Of a stretch of DNA of 64,000 bases, positions 55,312-64,000 are shown one piece after another (position 1 is the first letter of the stretch; each line of letters begins with the position of its first letter). A program made the translations under genes and the position numbers. The notes beneath the pieces are model-generated. The model worked only from the letters and a program-made list of their open reading frames with translations, did not search any database and was not told where the DNA came from. The DNA comes from Mucilaginibacter sp. L3T2-6 (lineage in GTDB: Bacteria; Bacteroidota; Bacteroidia; Sphingobacteriales; Sphingobacteriaceae), in NCBI RefSeq assembly GCF_030519355.1, contig NZ_JAUMKC010000001.1, positions 372,001 to 436,000 of the forward strand. The letters run 5' to 3'.

Positions 55312-57006
55312 TTAGCGGGTTGCCTTATATGGCTTAGCCTTTTTAATGCTGTAGTGGGGTTTGCCTTCAGGGTGAATTTCCGGAGCGCCAACCAGCGTCA
55401 TTGCACAACGGAAACCAACCTCTGCGCTTGCATCGTCCTGGTCCATAAACCTGCGTGTTGCAGGGTTGAGCCAAAAAGCCATGTCGTTCCATGAACCGCC
55501 CTTGTAAACTTTCGAATGGTCGTTAACAAGGGTAGTTTTGCCGTATAACGCTGTGTTAACGGTATCATTATAACCCCTGTAGTCGGCATTGTATGGTTTG
55601 CCTGCTAAATCAGCTCTTAGGCCACCCGGAGGGGTTGCAGATGTATTTCCATTTGCAGGAGTTGCGCCGTTTGCAGGCGCGGCTTGCGCAGCATTAGCAT
55701 CAGTACCACTGGCCTGTGCCTGCTGCAGGGCTATTAGCTCACTGTACTTCATCTTTCTGTTCGACTTTGACGGATCTTTTATCGGCCTGCCATATTTATC
55801 TTTTGCATACAGACCTTTGGTAGGGTCAGCCAATCTTTTGTTAGTAAACTCATTACCACGGAAGGGATTGAAATCATCAAATTCTTCAAACGAGGTTTGG
55901 CGGTAGGTATCCTGAACCCACTCATTTACGTTACCTGCCATGTTATATAAGCCAAAGTCGTTTGGCGGATACGCCCTTACCGGCGCGGTAATGTCGGCCT
56001 TATCGTTCAAATAGCCGCCTACACCGGCATTGTCGCCCATGCCACGCTTAAAGTTAGCCAGTATAAGGCCGCGTGTTGCTTTTTTAGAGGAGCGAACACC
56101 AAGACCATTCCACGGATAAACTTTGCCGTCGTCAATATTTTCAAATTGTGTATTGCCTATCAGCCCAAGCGCTGCATATTCCCATTCGGCCTCTGAAGGC
56201 AGGCGATATCCTTGCTTCAGGATGCCATCTTCCATACGTACTGGTCTAACCAATTTACCGGCTTTGCCGGTTGCACCGGCTGCCGGCTTTGCATTCGGGC
56301 TTAAATCTGGGAGCATCTTTTTCCCGTCAATACCAGGGCCACGCATCTGGTTATTCAGATAAATATCAGTATTGAATGGTTCTTTGCTTGCTGCCGCAGC
56401 GGTGGCATTCTTGCCTTTTCCATTACCATTCAGATCTTTCCAGGCAACTAAATTACCGCGTTCACGAAGGATATTTTCGTTTGTACGGTCGGTTCTCCAT
56501 TGACAGTAATCCTGAACTTGTGTCCAGCTTACACCTACTACAGGATAATCCTGAAATGCCGGGTGCCTTAAGTAGTTATCAACATAAGGCTCGTTATATG
56601 AAAGCGGCCTGCGCCATACAAGCGTATCGGGTATAGCATTATAGTACAGTTCACGGTCTTGAGGGAACGTGATATTTATCCAATGCAGATAGTCAAGCCA
56701 ATCCTGGTTGGATACCTCTGTTTCGTCCATATAAAAGGATGGGATGGTTACCCGGCGCTTGGTGTTGTTATATTCATAAGTTACATCCTGGTCGGCGCTG
56801 CCACCTACCACGAAAGTACCGCCTTCAATGGGGATAAGACCGGGGCCGGGAGAGGGGTGCGTCTGCCTGAAACGTTCATACCCGCCGTTGTTTTTGTCGT
56901 TATAAGTCAACCCGGTTTTACTGGATTGCTGACGTTTACTGCAGCTGCTTAACACAAATCCTGCTCCCAACAATACTATGGCAGTCTTAGTAAAAAATAC
57001 TCTCAT
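55312..57006 (-). CDS. gldJ: Gliding motility lipoprotein GldJ (SUMF1-like)
   Basis: The 564-residue lipoprotein (lipobox LSSC, Cys22) has the GldJ N-terminus with SPGPGLIPIEGGTFVVGG (about 51-68) and FYMDETEVSNQDWLDYLHWI. A formylglycine-generating-enzyme-like (SUMF1) fold follows, with YRLPSEAEWEYAA, MAGNVNEWVQDTYR and GGSWNDMAFWL near the end. The middle has a low-complexity insert (about 430-460, AQAAPANGATPANGNTS). In Flavobacterium GldJ is needed for gliding and stabilises the T9SS protein GldK (established). Divergent from porV. Confidence 0.9.
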   Translation of the reverse strand: MRVFFTKTAIVLLGAGFVLSSCSKRQQSSKTGLTYNDKNNGGYERFRQTHPSPGPGLIPIEGGTFVVGGSADQDVTYEYNNTKRRVTIPSFYMDETEVSNQDWLDYLHWINITFPQDRELYYNAIPDTLVWRRPLSYNEPYVDNYLRHPAFQDYPVVGVSWTQVQDYCQWRTDRTNENILRERGNLVAWKDLNGNGKGKNATAAAASKEPFNTDIYLNNQMRGPGIDGKKMLPDLSPNAKPAAGATGKAGKLVRPVRMEDGILKQGYRLPSEAEWEYAALGLIGNTQFENIDDGKVYPWNGLGVRSSKKATRGLILANFKRGMGDNAGVGGYLNDKADITAPVRAYPPNDFGLYNMAGNVNEWVQDTYRQTSFEEFDDFNPFRGNEFTNKRLADPTKGLYAKDKYGRPIKDPSKSNRKMKYSELIALQQAQASGTDANAAQAAPANGATPANGNTSATPPGGLRADLAGKPYNADYRGYNDTVNTALYGKTTLVNDHSKVYKGGSWNDMAFWLNPATRRFMDQDDASAEVGFRCAMTLVGAPEIHPEGKPHYSIKKAKPYKATR

Positions 57007-57236
57007 GTTCTTACAGTTAATTTAAGAGGTAAATTTAATACATTTTGCCTAAAATGCTAATTTTTTAACTTTTACCCCGAAAAGAATTTAAACTTTACCT
57101 GGCTTTTTACGGGCAAACTACGCTATAAGTTGCATCCTTTTAACTTTTTCGGTGGAAAACTTATTGATACAATTGTACGTAATAGGCCCTAATTAGCATA
57201 TATTTATTACTTTAAAAGCAAGAGTAAATTTCACAG

Positions 57237-58418
57237 ATGAAGTTTTTATATAGCAAAGCCATTGTCTTGTCGATTTTCATTTTATTGCCCTCGCTGGTAA
57301 TGTCGCAAACAAGCTCTAATGGCTCAAATTACTCGACAGCTATACCTACAGCAGTACCTTTTTTGAATATCACACCCGATTCCCGCTCCGGGGCCATGGG
57401 TGATGCTGGTGTTGCTATAACTCCTGATGTGAATGCCACTTATTGGAACCCGTCAAAACTGGCCTACCTGGAGAGTAATGACAATGTATCGTTATCTTAT
57501 AGCCCGTGGCTGCGTCAACTGGTTCCTGATATCAGTTTATCGTACTTAAGTTATGCACATAAGCTTGATGAGCGTAACACGATCGGAGCTTCACTGCGAT
57601 ATTTCAACTACGGAAGCATCCAGCTTACAGACGAAGGACAGAATAACCAGGGTACTTATACACCCAACGAATTTTCTTTAAATACATCATTTGCGCGCAA
57701 GTTTGGCGAAAGTTTTTCGCTTGGGTTAACAGTCGGTTTTATACATTCCAGCCTGTCAAATGCAGCTTTCGCAACAGGTTCCGGCCAGCAGGCTAAAGCG
57801 GGCAACGCATTGGCCGCCGGCGTATCAATGTATTACAATAAGCCCACCCAGGAGTTTGGCAGCGACGCCATTTTTGCTTTTGGCGCGAACATCTCTAACA
57901 TCGGCTCAAAGATCAGTTACAGCGATGGCGGGCCTAAATATTTCCTCCCTGCAAATCTTAAGATCGGAGTAGCTAATACCATTAACCTCGATGATTATAA
58001 TCAAATTACCTTAACCGTCGATTTAAACAAACTTTTGGTGCCCACGCCACCAATCAGGGATCAGAATGGTAATATCATCAAGGGCAAAGACGATAACGTT
58101 TCCGTACCGGCGGGCATTTTTGGCTCATTTTCGGATGCACCAGGCGGTTTTCACGAAGAATTGCAGGAAATATCTATATCTCCAGGTGCAGAATATTGGT
58201 ATAACCAGCTGTTTGCAATCAGGGCGGGCTACTTTTACCAGAATGCTAATAAAGGCGGGGCGCATTACCTCACAGCCGGCATCGGGTTGAAATATGACGC
58301 ATTCCGTTTCGATTTTTCATACCTCGCAGCCAGCCAGCAGAATAGTCCGCTCGCCAATACTTTAAGGTTTACTTTATCTGCCAGCTTTGGTGGCGATACA
58401 AATTCTAAAAAAAGATAA
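57237..58418 (+). CDS. porV: Type IX secretion system outer-membrane protein PorV
   Basis: The 393-residue protein has a signal peptide (MKFLYSKAIVLSIFILLPSL to VMSQ) and is an OmpP1/FadL-like beta-barrel. The PorV signature is TAVPFLNITPDSRSGAMGDA then GVAITPDVNATYWNPSKLAY (about 38-80). PorV ferries T9SS cargo to the outside surface. It overlaps ispF by one base and is divergent from gldJ. Confidence 0.93.
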   Translation: MKFLYSKAIVLSIFILLPSLVMSQTSSNGSNYSTAIPTAVPFLNITPDSRSGAMGDAGVAITPDVNATYWNPSKLAYLESNDNVSLSYSPWLRQLVPDISLSYLSYAHKLDERNTIGASLRYFNYGSIQLTDEGQNNQGTYTPNEFSLNTSFARKFGESFSLGLTVGFIHSSLSNAAFATGSGQQAKAGNALAAGVSMYYNKPTQEFGSDAIFAFGANISNIGSKISYSDGGPKYFLPANLKIGVANTINLDDYNQITLTVDLNKLLVPTPPIRDQNGNIIKGKDDNVSVPAGIFGSFSDAPGGFHEELQEISISPGAEYWYNQLFAIRAGYFYQNANKGGAHYLTAGIGLKYDAFRFDFSYLAASQQNSPLANTLRFTLSASFGGDTNSKKR

Positions 58419-58912
58419 TGGCTAAAATTAAGGTCGGGTTTGGGTTTGATGTCCATCAGCTAAAGAACGGACACCCTTTTGTTTTGGGCGGAGTAAATTT
58501 GGAGCATCACTCGGGTGCTTATGGTCATTCAGACGCCGATGTGTTATTGCATGCTATTTGTGATGCGCTGCTTGGTGCAGCTAACCTGCGCGATATTGGC
58601 TATCATTTTTCAAATAAGGATGAGCGGTGGAAGGGTATCAGTAGTCTGGTACTGTTACAGCATGTAATGGAATTGCTGCGCGAAAAAAACTGGGACATAA
58701 ATAATATCGATGCAATGGTATGCCTCGAAGCGCCGAAAATCAACCCGCATATTCCTGCAATGCAGGCTAATATTGCGCAGGCTGCAGGGATCGACGCAGA
58801 GGATATCTCGATTAAAGCTACTACCAATGAGCAACTTGGCTTTATCGGTCGCGAGGAAGGAATAGTAGCTTATGCCGTCTGTTTGATAGAAAAGAAGTCC
58901 GGACATAAATAG
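58418..58912 (+). CDS. ispF: 2-C-methyl-D-erythritol 2,4-cyclodiphosphate synthase
   Basis: IspF makes the cyclodiphosphate of the MEP isoprenoid pathway. The 164-residue protein has the metal ligands Asp11, His13 (FDVHQL) and His45 in ADVLLHAICDALLGA, plus the C-terminal KATTNEQLGFIGREEG. It is unusually coupled to porV by a TAATG overlap. Confidence 0.96.
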   Translation: MAKIKVGFGFDVHQLKNGHPFVLGGVNLEHHSGAYGHSDADVLLHAICDALLGAANLRDIGYHFSNKDERWKGISSLVLLQHVMELLREKNWDINNIDAMVCLEAPKINPHIPAMQANIAQAAGIDAEDISIKATTNEQLGFIGREEGIVAYAVCLIEKKSGHK

Positions 58913-58967
58913 ACCCGGGACTTACATAACCTACCGGGCAAACGCATCGTTAAGAATAAAGCGGCAC

Positions 58968-61900
58968 CTATTCATTCGTAACAGGCACGTCTTTCCGGAT
59001 GGTCACGTTTCCTGTTCTTTTTAACGCGCCCCAGCCGCTTAATTCGCCTTTTAACGCCTTGCGGATGGATTTAAAAAGTACATAGTACATCAGCTGGCGC
59101 CATATAAAGCGTTGCGGGATAATGTAAACCAGTTTTTTATAATCCTCTTTTTGCATCCAGAAGGCAATGATTGATACAATAAAGTCAATCACCACAAAGG
59201 CAACATAGAACAATAATATTTTTCCGGGCTTATCACTAAATAAACCAAATATCATTATCAAATCGGCGAGTGGCGAAAATAAGGGAAGAATGATTTGAAA
59301 CAACAGTATATTAGGCATTCCCAGCATACCGAAGAACTTATACTTTTTATTAAAAAGCGCATCTTTGTTTTTCCAGAAACTTTGGATCACGCCAAAGCTC
59401 CAGCGAAAGCGCTGTTTCAGCAAGCCATTAAGGGTTTCAGGCGCCTCGGTAAAAGCAATCGCTTCTGCGCAATTTTTTACGATATAGCCCTGTTTCAATA
59501 TGCGCATTGTCAGGTCGCAATCTTCGGCAAGCGTGTCATAAGTAAAGCCGCCGGCCTTATAGATAGCTGCCTTGCGAAATGCGCCGATCGCGCCGGGAAC
59601 TACAGTTATGCTATTTACTAAATCAAATGCCCTGCGATCCATATTCTGAGCAGTTATGTATTCGATAGACTGCCAGCGTGTGATAATATTAATCTCGTTA
59701 CCTACTTTAACCGTCCCTGCAACAGCGCCGATTTCTGCATCAGAAAAATAGGTCATCAAATGGTAAATAGCGTCATCCTTCAACTGGGTGTCGGCATCTA
59801 TACAAACTACAAAATCGTACTGTGCGTGGCTTATGCCAAAATTTAAGGCTGAGGCTTTACCGCCGTTTGGCTTGGTTAACACCTTTACCAGCGGGTGATT
59901 ACCGTAAGCAGTGTTAACCAGTTCATATGTTTTATCCCTGGAACCATCATCAACAAAAATTATCTCGAAAACGTTATATTCGGTTTTAAGCAGGCTTTGA
60001 ATAGTTTTTATTGCTGTAACTTCCTCATTATAGCCAGGTACAATAATGCTTACCGCGGGTAACGTCGCCGGGTCAATGGTGGTGCGGTTAACCTTTTTGT
60101 CTTCCCTGTATTGTCTTATTGCTAAAATACCAATCAACACCACACGCCCTACCGCCAGGAAAATAGCCGAAAGAAAAAGATATAACAAGAACCAGTTTCC
60201 GTAGAAATAGAACTGTATCCAGATGTTGTAAAGCGTACCTAAAACACCTGAGTTGGCATCATCTTTTATTGGCGGCATTAGGTCATCTTTGGTTTTGCCC
60301 AATACATCAGCTATGGTGGTAAACTTGTAGCCGTGGCTTTTAAAGAAATGAATAATTTCCGGCAGCGCTTTTACAGTTTCTTCACGGGTATCGCCGCCGG
60401 CGTCGTGTAATAACAGCATTGAGCCGGCGTCTTTTTGTCTTATGGTACGGGCGATGATACTGTCCGCTGTTACGCCCGGTTGCCAATCCCACGGGTCTAT
60501 TGACTCACCGATATTGATATAACTTTGTTTGCGGCTTTCCGCTACGGGGATTACCTCGGCAAGAGTTTGTGGCTCTGCGTCGGCGTTAAATGGCGGCCTG
60601 AACAAAATGGTGCTACGTCCGGTTACCGACTCAATCAGTTTGCGGGTTGCGTTCAACTCAAGGTTTACACGCTGAATGCTGACTGTTGATATATCCGGGT
60701 GAAAGTAGGTATGGTTACCAATTTCATAACCTTCTTCAAATTCACGTCTGAGGATCGATACATTTTTTTCGGCCATGGAGCCTACCACAAAAAATGCGGC
60801 CGGCACTTTTTCCTTTTTTAAAATATCAAGGATGCGCGGCGTATAGTCAGGATCGGGTCCGTCGTCAAAGGTCAGTACGATTTTGCCTGGCGCATAACCA
60901 TACTTCCTGATTACATATTTGGTAGGCAGCTTTTTATATGCCTGGTTGGTAATAATAAAATTATTGGTGTCGAGATGAACGTCTATATGCCCTGTATCAG
61001 GTGTGGTAATTAAGTCAAGCACCTCGCCGTCGCCATCATAGTTAATTTTATTATTCAAGCCTACCGAGGTAAGTCTTTTAACATCTATGCCGGTTTTTCG
61101 CAGCGAATCGATAGAAAGGTTTTTTGGAAAAAACGTCCACAGCCGCGGGTCTTCCGCACCCATACGCCATAATGCAACACCGCCGGTAGCCCAATCGTCA
61201 GCCATCCGGATGACATTAAAATTGGTGGCTGCATCGGTAAAGTATACTGTATGCTGAAGGCTGTCATCATCAAAATAACTGTAATGAAGATTAGCCGACA
61301 ATGGGTCGAACGTTATTTTGCTCTTTTTTTCCTGTGCAATACCTATAGCCTGCTGATAGCCTATCGAATGGCCGACACTGCTTTCAGGCCAGTCTATCGC
61401 GCCGCCTGCAACCGTTAGTATTACTTTTTCACTTGGTATCCGCGTACAAACGTCGTCCAGTATGCGTTCAACCCAGTGTTGGTTCGAAAGGTCGCCGGCA
61501 TTACTGCTTTCGTTATGCTGGTCAATCGCCATCACGAACAAAAAGTCGTTGATCTTTGCCAAACGCTCGAGGTTAAATTGCTCATCCTCGGCTATTACGT
61601 TTTGAGTGACCAGGAAACCGGCTGCATGAAGCACCCTGTACAGCTCATTTTCAAATTCAATATAGTTTTTACTGTTACGGTCTTTTATTTCATCAAAATC
61701 AAGGTTTATGCCCTGGAATTTATATCTGGCGAGCTGGCTTGCCAGGTTATTAATAAACTCAGCCCTAAGCTTTTTATCCTTGATAATCCGTTCAATGTCC
61801 CTGCTATCGTAGCCGCCACTGGTATTGGTTTCATTAACATAATTCGACAAAGTGAGCAAAACTGACGTTTTCCGGTGCTTTTTACTAAGGTTAATCAAGC

Positions 61901-62348
61901 CGGTATCAACATTCGCAACCATCGTATCATGCTTCGGCGTTATAAAGAGGCCTTCGCTGACAACCATGTCTAACTTGGTATAATTTTCTGCTAATGAGGC
62001 ATAGGCTTGTGCTTCCCAGGGGCGGTAAAAGGCAGCGTTTATGCGGTCCTTATTGTTAGGGCGCTTCAACTGGTGTAAATGGCGGGCCTTCGCAAGTTTT
62101 TCGATTTCTTTTATATCTATTTTGAAATCCTTAAACTTCTTCGACCTTTTTAGCTGCTCCAGTTCTTCTTTACTCAGCTTTTTAGGCGTCGGGTTTAAAT
62201 TCGGGAGTGTGGGATAATGCTTGGAGGTTACAGTAATAGCCGCAGCCACTACGCTTGCCAGCAGCAGGATAATAATCGCGCGGCTAAGCCACTTAAAACG
62301 GATCCATCTACTCGGGGTATCAGTTTGAAAAACCTGTTTATCGGCCAT
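58968..62348 (-). CDS. Three-module polysaccharide enzyme: GH18-like + NodB deacetylase + GT2 glycosyltransferase
   Basis: The 1126-residue membrane protein starts with an N-terminal anchor (about 22-42). A GH18-like domain follows (about 100-450; YKFQGINLDFDEIKDR carries a DxDxE-like catalytic motif), then a NodB polysaccharide deacetylase (about 485-690; LTFDDGPDPDYTP and GNHTYFHPD metal sites). After a membrane helix (about 710-740) comes a family-2 glycosyltransferase (about 765-1000; VPGYNEE, DADTQL, QRFRWSFGV) and C-terminal helices. It would polymerise, export and trim or deacetylate a GlcNAc-type polysaccharide, similar in content to PgaB plus PgaC in one chain. Confidence 0.88.
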   Translation of the reverse strand: MADKQVFQTDTPSRWIRFKWLSRAIIILLLASVVAAAITVTSKHYPTLPNLNPTPKKLSKEELEQLKRSKKFKDFKIDIKEIEKLAKARHLHQLKRPNNKDRINAAFYRPWEAQAYASLAENYTKLDMVVSEGLFITPKHDTMVANVDTGLINLSKKHRKTSVLLTLSNYVNETNTSGGYDSRDIERIIKDKKLRAEFINNLASQLARYKFQGINLDFDEIKDRNSKNYIEFENELYRVLHAAGFLVTQNVIAEDEQFNLERLAKINDFLFVMAIDQHNESSNAGDLSNQHWVERILDDVCTRIPSEKVILTVAGGAIDWPESSVGHSIGYQQAIGIAQEKKSKITFDPLSANLHYSYFDDDSLQHTVYFTDAATNFNVIRMADDWATGGVALWRMGAEDPRLWTFFPKNLSIDSLRKTGIDVKRLTSVGLNNKINYDGDGEVLDLITTPDTGHIDVHLDTNNFIITNQAYKKLPTKYVIRKYGYAPGKIVLTFDDGPDPDYTPRILDILKKEKVPAAFFVVGSMAEKNVSILRREFEEGYEIGNHTYFHPDISTVSIQRVNLELNATRKLIESVTGRSTILFRPPFNADAEPQTLAEVIPVAESRKQSYINIGESIDPWDWQPGVTADSIIARTIRQKDAGSMLLLHDAGGDTREETVKALPEIIHFFKSHGYKFTTIADVLGKTKDDLMPPIKDDANSGVLGTLYNIWIQFYFYGNWFLLYLFLSAIFLAVGRVVLIGILAIRQYREDKKVNRTTIDPATLPAVSIIVPGYNEEVTAIKTIQSLLKTEYNVFEIIFVDDGSRDKTYELVNTAYGNHPLVKVLTKPNGGKASALNFGISHAQYDFVVCIDADTQLKDDAIYHLMTYFSDAEIGAVAGTVKVGNEINIITRWQSIEYITAQNMDRRAFDLVNSITVVPGAIGAFRKAAIYKAGGFTYDTLAEDCDLTMRILKQGYIVKNCAEAIAFTEAPETLNGLLKQRFRWSFGVIQSFWKNKDALFNKKYKFFGMLGMPNILLFQIILPLFSPLADLIMIFGLFSDKPGKILLFYVAFVVIDFIVSIIAFWMQKEDYKKLVYIIPQRFIWRQLMYYVLFKSIRKALKGELSGWGALKRTGNVTIRKDVPVTNE

Positions 62349-62407
62349 TAAAATCTATCAAATAAATAATTTATACCTGCTAAAGGTATATAAATTGATT
62401 TCCGCCG

Positions 62408-62570
62408 TTATTTGGATAGTTTGTCCGGATTGATGGCAGAAAAATCGACACCGCATTTACAGTTAGTACCACAGCTTTTTTTTACAAACAGATTTTTATA
62501 CATCAGCCTGCCTACATAAAAAACCGCTGCTACAAAAAGTATTGCTATTATAATCAACTGGATATTCACG
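62408..62570 (-). pseudogene. FeoB-associated Cys-rich membrane peptide with a frameshift
   Basis: From GTG 62570 the minus strand encodes NIQLIIIAILFVAAVF, a membrane helix, and after a one-base shift YVGRLMYKNLFVKKSCGTNC then KCGVDFSAINPDKLSK to a stop at 62408. Together they form the 53-residue FeoB-associated Cys-rich protein pattern (helix, basic linker, CGxxCxC). The two halves are out of frame across a run of seven T (A7 on the plus strand, 62518-62524). With six, they join. Either the gene is broken, the run is slippery, or the base call is wrong. Confidence 0.75.
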
Positions 62571-62676
62571 TCACAAATTTAATACAATTTATATATAACG
62601 TAGACAAGCGAAATATGATTTGGTTTAAGATAGCTTCATAAATGAGATTTGTATGATGAGGCAGATGTTGTCGCCC

Positions 62677-63909
62677 TCATATTTGTCTCATACCGGATAT
62701 ACTGGTTTCAAATTCCCCCTCACTCATAAACGCAATCGTACCGCCTACCCAGTCGAAATCTTTATTGTAGCGTACGCCTATCATTTTTCCGCGGCTTAAG
62801 CGCGCGAGGTTGATGGCCAAGGTAGGTTTTTCATCGCCATCCGGCCAAAGGTATAGCAGTCGTATTTCAGCCTTTACACCGCCATCGGGCGCCTCTACTA
62901 CTGGCTCGTAATTTACTTTTTCCTGCAGGATCCAGTTTTCCGGGTCTTTAATGTTTTTAATATCATCTTCTGTAACGTCGATGATTACACCCTGACCGGC
63001 AAAAGAAAATAATGGCTTAAGTACGTAATTGTCTAAATCGGCAGGTATTTCTTTAAGTTGATGAACGAACTGTGTTATAGGTACATACTCGCCTTGCAGG
63101 TACGGCATTGTAAATTTACTGATGCGGTAAAACCAGTTAGGATGGGTTATCCATTCCACATTTAGCGGCTGCCTTACATCAACCACCTTATCGAATATGC
63201 GGGCATCGGTTTCGATCTCATCAAATATCAGGCGGTTGTAAATGCGTTTGATACGCTGTTTTTTGCCATTATGTTGATAATAGAGATCGTCGCCATCTTG
63301 CTGCAGGTCGCTTAACTCAATAACGGGTGTGCCTATCAGTTTAAGTGTTTGAAAAAAATCGACATAGGTTTTTTGATGAAAGGCGTCGACATCCATTACC
63401 ACGACTTCTTCGGGGTTGCAATCGCCAACTATAGTTTTTCGCAGCAGTTCGATATAGTCATTCCTGTCAAGGCCATTGAAGTAAACGGTTTGGTTGCCAG
63501 GTATATCAAAGTTTGCACTAAATTCATCACTCATCTTTACCTGGAAGCCAAAAAGGGAAGGAAAGCCCTGCAACTCTATTAGTTTTGGCACTATATTGCC
63601 GGCTTCATCTTTACAAACGCCAAAATCAAGAGCGATAAAATGCGGATGGGCGTTTTCATTTGCTACACGCCATTTTTCAGGAATGGCACGTTCGGTTAGG
63701 TCTTTAAAGCCGGGTTGTAAAATGGTGGTGATAATATCTTCGCCGGCGGTAATCAATCTATCACGAAAATCGTCCGTTAAGAACACCGGTGTTTCCGCAA
63801 CGCGAAAGGGGATAGGACTGCTTAAACCTTCGCTCAATGCATTTAAAAAGCTTTGATACTTTTCGCCGGTGAAGCTTGCATTATATGTTTTACGGATGGA
63901 TGGGTTCAT
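62677..63909 (-). CDS. ATP-grasp-like protein of unknown function
   Basis: The 410-residue soluble protein has motifs reminiscent of ATP-grasp ligases: DNYVLKPLFSFAGQGVIIDV (about 290-310) with Lys and Gly-rich loop, ENWILQEKVNYEPVV (about 325-340), and GGVKAEIRLLYLW followed by ARLSRGKMIGVRYNKDFDWV near the end. N-terminal residues 1-120 include HPHFIALDFGVCKDEAGNI. I do not recognise a specific family. It could ligate an amino acid or peptide. It starts a minus-strand set with the Cys-rich peptide and the polysaccharide enzyme. Confidence 0.65.
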   Translation of the reverse strand: MNPSIRKTYNASFTGEKYQSFLNALSEGLSSPIPFRVAETPVFLTDDFRDRLITAGEDIITTILQPGFKDLTERAIPEKWRVANENAHPHFIALDFGVCKDEAGNIVPKLIELQGFPSLFGFQVKMSDEFSANFDIPGNQTVYFNGLDRNDYIELLRKTIVGDCNPEEVVVMDVDAFHQKTYVDFFQTLKLIGTPVIELSDLQQDGDDLYYQHNGKKQRIKRIYNRLIFDEIETDARIFDKVVDVRQPLNVEWITHPNWFYRISKFTMPYLQGEYVPITQFVHQLKEIPADLDNYVLKPLFSFAGQGVIIDVTEDDIKNIKDPENWILQEKVNYEPVVEAPDGGVKAEIRLLYLWPDGDEKPTLAINLARLSRGKMIGVRYNKDFDWVGGTIAFMSEGEFETSISGMRQI

Positions 63910-63986
63910 TTCATGTTATAATTTACGTACGGGCCGAATTTGATTGCGGCCTCCGCAGAGATGCTTGGCGTTTCAATGCAGATCAC
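63906..63986 (-). CDS. Possible 26-codon small ORF or end of an upstream gene
   Basis: On the minus strand a frame ending ETPSISAEAAIKFGPYVNYN then MK and TGA (63908-63906) overlaps the next ATG (63909) by two bases, an arrangement typical of operon genes. The frame is closed by TAG at 63992-63990, leaving a GTG at 63986 as the only start. It could be a tiny ORF or the tail of a frameshifted upstream gene beyond the window. Confidence 0.2.
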   Translation of the reverse strand: MICIETPSISAEAAIKFGPYVNYNMK

Positions 63987-64000
63987 AAACTATTCAGCCA

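Overview
The window looks like a chromosomal segment of a Bacteroidota bacterium, most likely of the Sphingobacteriaceae (Mucilaginibacter/Pedobacter type). The evidence is the gene content: a 14-subunit nuo cluster with a short NuoG, gldJ next to porV (gliding/type IX secretion), an exbB-exbD-exbD-tonB locus, many DUFs restricted to this phylum (DUF2480, DUF3108, DUF3109, DUF4834, DUF4159), and promoter-like TAnnTTTG boxes directly upstream of genes. The genus is inferred; no rRNA or tRNA gene was seen.

Layout. 1-7.5 kb: end of a SurA/PpiD-like foldase, a toxin-antitoxin pair with a frameshifted YoeB toxin, DUF proteins, upp, uvrB, a Uma2-type nuclease and small membrane proteins. 7.5-17.6 kb: a large YfhO-type membrane protein, a decayed PIN-domain toxin, an AraC-type regulator, a VOC protein, corA, secreted proteins of unknown role, a 43-bp tandem array of terminator-like palindromes, and an ABC-2 exporter. 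17.8-28 kb: eno, lspA, a DEAD-box helicase, a divIC/ftsB-like gene, a RAYT-type transposase between inverted copies of a palindrome, metK, a lipid kinase, a SUI1 factor and pckA. 28.4-34.7 kb: energy transduction (exbB, two exbD, tonB), a PstS-like lipoprotein and a TPR protein. 34.7-48.5 kb: complex I genes nuoA to nuoN. A decayed four-helix-bundle gene lies between nuoF and nuoG. 48.6-55.1 kb: a 5'-truncated TonB-plug protein, a DedA protein, ppa, a CNNM/CorC protein, rsmE, DUF4159 and a biotin carrier. 55.3-64 kb: gldJ, porV, ispF, a three-module GH18-like/NodB/GT2 polysaccharide enzyme, a frameshifted FeoB-associated Cys-rich peptide and an ATP-grasp-like protein.

How it works together. 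Most of the window is housekeeping: glycolysis and gluconeogenesis (eno, pckA), respiration (nuo), energy transfer to the outer membrane (exbBD/tonB), envelope biogenesis (lspA, divIC-like, DedA, GldJ/PorV, polysaccharide synthesis) and repair or RNA metabolism. The unusual part is in the seams. At least five small accessory genes are broken (yoeB, PIN toxin, four-helix-bundle gene, FeoB-associated peptide, TonB-plug protein), a sixth (RAYT) lacks a recognisable start, and several palindromic repeat families sit between genes. I did not find a convincing complete new system. The best candidates for follow-up are the 43-bp palindrome array, the RAYT with its inverted palindromes, the putative metK leader and the three-module polysaccharide enzyme.
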